A DNA stretch of 64,000 nt from Arthrobacter sp. AQ5-05 (GTDB lineage Bacteria; Actinomycetota; Actinomycetes; Actinomycetales; Micrococcaceae), in contig NZ_QMKQ01000013.1 of the NCBI RefSeq assembly GCF_003287975.1, positions 1-64,000 of the forward strand, in the 5' to 3' direction. Positions 61,917-64,000 of this stretch are shown one piece after another. The position numbers and the translations under genes are program-made. The notes below the pieces were generated by a model. It did not search any database. It was given only the letters and a program-made list of their open reading frames with translations, and was not told where the DNA came from. Position 1 is the first letter of the stretch. Each line of letters starts with the position of its first letter.

Positions 61917-62744
61917 TCAGGCGCTTTGCGTGCTTGCCAGCATGAATTCGCGGGCGGCACGGATCTGTTCCGCGGTGGGCGTGACGCCGGTGTAGAGCAC
62001 AAACTGCTCCACGGCCTGCAGTGTTGCCACGTCGGTCCCGGTCACCACGCGTTTTCCTGCCGCGCGTGCGGCACTGGTCAAAGGGGTCGCTACCGGCACG
62101 GCCACCACGTCGAACACCACCTGCGCCGCTTCCACCTGGTCCAGCGAGAAGGGCAGCATGTGCGACTCCTTGCCACCGGCCATCCCGATGGGTGTGGCAT
62201 TGACCAGCAGCTGCGCACCGTCGGCGGTTTCGGACGCCCACGTGAAGCCGTAGGTCTCGGCAACGTTCCGTCCGGCCGATTCATTGCGGGCCACCACCAC
62301 GACGTCGCCAAACCCGGAGTGCGCCAGCGCCGCCACCACGGCCTTGGCCATCCCTCCGGAGCCCCTGACCACGGTTCGCAGGGCGGGGGAAACACTGTGG
62401 GTCCGCAGCAGTTCAACGACCGCCGAGTAGTCCGTGTTGTGGGCCGTGAGCACGCCGTTGTCATTGACGATGGTGTTCACGGACCCGATGGCGGCGGCGG
62501 AGGGTGCCAGGTGGTCGATGAGCGGGATCACCGCTTCCTTGTAGGGCATGGACACGGCCGCACCCCGGATTCCCAACCCGCGGATGCCAGCCACGGCCTG
62601 GGCCAGGTCGGCCGGGGCGAATGCCTTGTAGATCCAGTTCATTCCCAACTGGTCGTAGAGGTGGTTGTGAAACAGCGTCCCGTTGTTGCTGGGCCGCGCA
62701 GCCAGCGAGATGCAAAGCGTCGTGTCCTTGTTCAGTGTCGGCAT
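61917..62744 (-). CDS. Shikimate 5-dehydrogenase-like protein
   Basis: The 275-residue protein resembles AroE. RGAAVSMPYKEAVIPLIDHL carries the catalytic Lys (normally VTIPHKE), SVNTIVNDNGVLTAHNTDYS the Asn/Asp pair (normally NTDG), VRGSGGMAKAVVAALAHSGF the cofactor loop and LLVNATPIGM the closing motif. Three deviations (SMPYKE, NTDYS, GSGGMAK) place it in a shikimate-dehydrogenase-like branch, possibly with another substrate, rather than as the housekeeping AroE. The start is ATG 62744. It is followed upstream by a truncated AraC gene on the same strand. Confidence 0.82.
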   Translation of the reverse strand: MPTLNKDTTLCISLAARPSNNGTLFHNHLYDQLGMNWIYKAFAPADLAQAVAGIRGLGIRGAAVSMPYKEAVIPLIDHLAPSAAAIGSVNTIVNDNGVLTAHNTDYSAVVELLRTHSVSPALRTVVRGSGGMAKAVVAALAHSGFGDVVVVARNESAGRNVAETYGFTWASETADGAQLLVNATPIGMAGGKESHMLPFSLDQVEAAQVVFDVVAVPVATPLTSAARAAGKRVVTGTDVATLQAVEQFVLYTGVTPTAEQIRAAREFMLASTQSA

Positions 62745-62810
62745 GCCTCGAGTCTATTCCGGTGGCTGGGGCCCGCCGCGGCACCCCGCGGGCCATCGGG
62801 CCGGATATCG

Positions 62811-63272
62811 TCATCCGCGGTGTGGCAGCGCGGACCGGGGGACAGGCGTCAACCCGACGGCCGCTCCGGATCTGCGGAATTCCGACGGCGACAGGTCGAA
62901 CTCCGCCTTGAACGCCTTGGCGAGCCATTGGGCGTCAGGCAGGCACCATGCCGCGGCAATCTCGGCGATCGTAGGATTTGCCAGGCGGGGATCGACCAGG
63001 TCACGGCGAACGGCCTCAAGGCGCCGGCGGCGAATGAGCGAGCTGAGCCCCCTGCCGGTTCCGGCGAACGAACGCTGGAGCGTCTGCAGCGACACCCGGT
63101 GCGCCGAAGCGTGCACGCGGACCTGCACGACGAGAATGGGTGGAAACTGGTCCAATGCGGACGAGGCCAACGCGTCCTTCGGCGGCGTCGGAGCTTCCCT
63201 CAGCAAGTCGCAGCTCAGGGGCCCGAGCGCCAATGTTGAGGCCTTTATCGAAACCCCGTGGAGCACCATCAT
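62811..63272 (-). pseudogene. AraC-family regulator, N-terminally truncated
   Basis: The 153-residue frame carries a complete C-terminal AraC helix-turn-helix pair (HRVSLQTLQRSFAGTGRGLS and TIAEIAAAWCLPDAQWLAKA) but only about 60 residues before it, where a sensing domain of 150-200 residues is expected. An in-frame TAG lies a few codons upstream of the first Met (about 63300), and the DNA beyond it reads as the divergent transporter's leader. It is probably a remnant of a larger gene, though a short functional form cannot be excluded. Confidence 0.6.
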
Positions 63273-63406
63273 CTCGGAGATCCCCGTGTACTCGTTCTAA
63301 CAAGACACCCCAGAAACGGTTGGTTAGGCAGACGTGGCTGCGAGGGTTCTTGCTTTCGCGGCCACGTCCGCGTCGCCGCTTGGAACCCGTTCTGTGCGTA
63401 CACACT

Positions 63407-64000
63407 GTGACACCCGACGACGCACCCTGCACCGAAGGCAATGGCTCTATTAGGCTGGCAGCAAGAGTTTTCCCGCGCACCTGCGCATCCAACCCACTTG
63501 AGCCGGAGGAGATCGCCTCGCGCACCCGCCCATCCCCGCGCACGCCCTTGCCCTGGGTCATAGCGGGCATCGTGGTCGTTGCCTTGAGCCTGCGCGCGCC
63601 GATCATTGCGCCGACGGCGGTGATCGGGGACATCCAGGCAGACACCGGCCTGTCGGCGTTCGGGGCGGGCCTGTTGACCGGGCTTCCCGTGCTGCTGTTT
63701 GCGCTCGCCACGCCGCTGGCCACCCGGACGATTCGCCGTTTCGGCCCGGAGGCCACCATCATCCTGTGCCTGGCCGGGGTGTTGGCCGGCACCGTCATCC
63801 GCTCCATCGGGCCGTCCTCGGTGATGATGGCGGGAACCGTGTTGATCGGGTCCGCGATGACGTTGGGCAACATTGCCATCCCCGTGTTGATCCGCCGTGA
63901 CGTGCAGTGGAACCGAATTTCCTCCGTCACCGGCGTCTATTCGGCAACCATGAACATCGGTTCCATGGCCACCTTGCTGGGCACCGCCCCGCTGGCCGCG
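63407..64000 (+). CDS. CynX/NimT-family MFS transporter, N-terminal part (cut by window edge)
   Basis: The frame reads LPWVIAGIVVVALSLRAPII from 63548, then PTAVIGDIQADTGLSAFGAG and LLTGLPVLLFALATPLATRT, the N-terminal half of the CynX-like branch of the major facilitator superfamily. The true start is unclear. A textbook GGAGGAG (63505-63511) is followed by no ATG, GTG or TTG in this frame before 63548. GTG 63407 is the only upstream canonical start, and TTG 63548 would begin at the first membrane segment. The C-terminal half lies outside the window. Confidence 0.75.
   Translation, partial: MTPDDAPCTEGNGSIRLAARVFPRTCASNPLEPEEIASRTRPSPRTPLPWVIAGIVVVALSLRAPIIAPTAVIGDIQADTGLSAFGAGLLTGLPVLLFALATPLATRTIRRFGPEATIILCLAGVLAGTVIRSIGPSSVMMAGTVLIGSAMTLGNIAIPVLIRRDVQWNRISSVTGVYSATMNIGSMATLLGTAPLAA

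Noticed and set aside
1-64000. CRISPR arrays, tRNA or rRNA genes
   Set aside because: No regularly spaced direct repeats and no cloverleaf or rRNA-like sequences were noticed; a dedicated tRNA or CRISPR scan was not possible.

Overview
The window is high-GC DNA (mid-60s % by eye) with actinobacterial features: NarL-type two-component proteins, a UmuDC cassette under a Gram-positive-type LexA box, a RamB-like acetate regulator, SelO, frequent GTG/TTG starts and little intergenic space. Gene content and protein style suggest a Micrococcaceae soil bacterium (Arthrobacter sensu lato or Paeniglutamicibacter-like). This is inference; no rRNA or other taxonomic marker is present.

Left part (1-13 kb): the end of an IS3-family element abuts the 3' end of a umuDC-type error-prone polymerase operon. 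Its UmuD has Arg at the position of the catalytic Lys. Next come a CcdA/DsbA-like redox pair, a MerR-type regulator gene broken by three lesions, a secreted SH3-repeat cell-wall protein, an acyl-CoA synthetase, a deaminase, a UDG-fold protein with an NAD-epimerase, an SDR and a D-amino-acid dehydrogenase.

Middle (13-39 kb): a phosphoesterase; a SWIM/SNF2 helicase followed by an unrecognised protein; a nitroreductase-family enzyme; a two-component system with a tiny secreted Cys-containing peptide gene between kinase and regulator; a BCCT transporter; a lone cytochrome oxidase subunit I; an APC permease; a DEDD exonuclease-BRCT protein followed by a distant relative of the first unrecognised protein; LhgO; a histidine phosphatase; a GAF regulator with a flavin monooxygenase; a primase-helicase fusion; and an intracellular-type sialidase.

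Right part (39.5-60 kb): a taurine (sulfonate) dissimilation island. It encodes taurine:pyruvate aminotransferase (Tpa), sulfoacetaldehyde acetyltransferase (Xsc), phosphate acetyltransferase (Pta), a YeiH-type anion exporter, an APC permease, a MocR/TauR-like regulator, an IclR regulator, alanine racemase, a D-amino-acid dehydrogenase next to xsc, a universal stress protein and a RamB-like regulator. Together these suggest taurine + pyruvate -> sulfoacetaldehyde + L-alanine; sulfoacetaldehyde -> acetyl-phosphate + sulfite; acetyl-P -> acetyl-CoA; and L-Ala -> D-Ala -> pyruvate + ammonia, which regenerates the amino acceptor. A CobS/CobT-like AAA+/VWA pair without CobN follows the IclR gene, divergent from xsc.

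The right end (60-64 kb) holds a GNAT acetyltransferase, a ~600-base stretch with no recognisable gene, a shikimate-dehydrogenase-like protein, an N-terminally truncated AraC regulator and the start of a CynX-type MFS transporter that runs off the window. No tRNA, rRNA or CRISPR array was seen.
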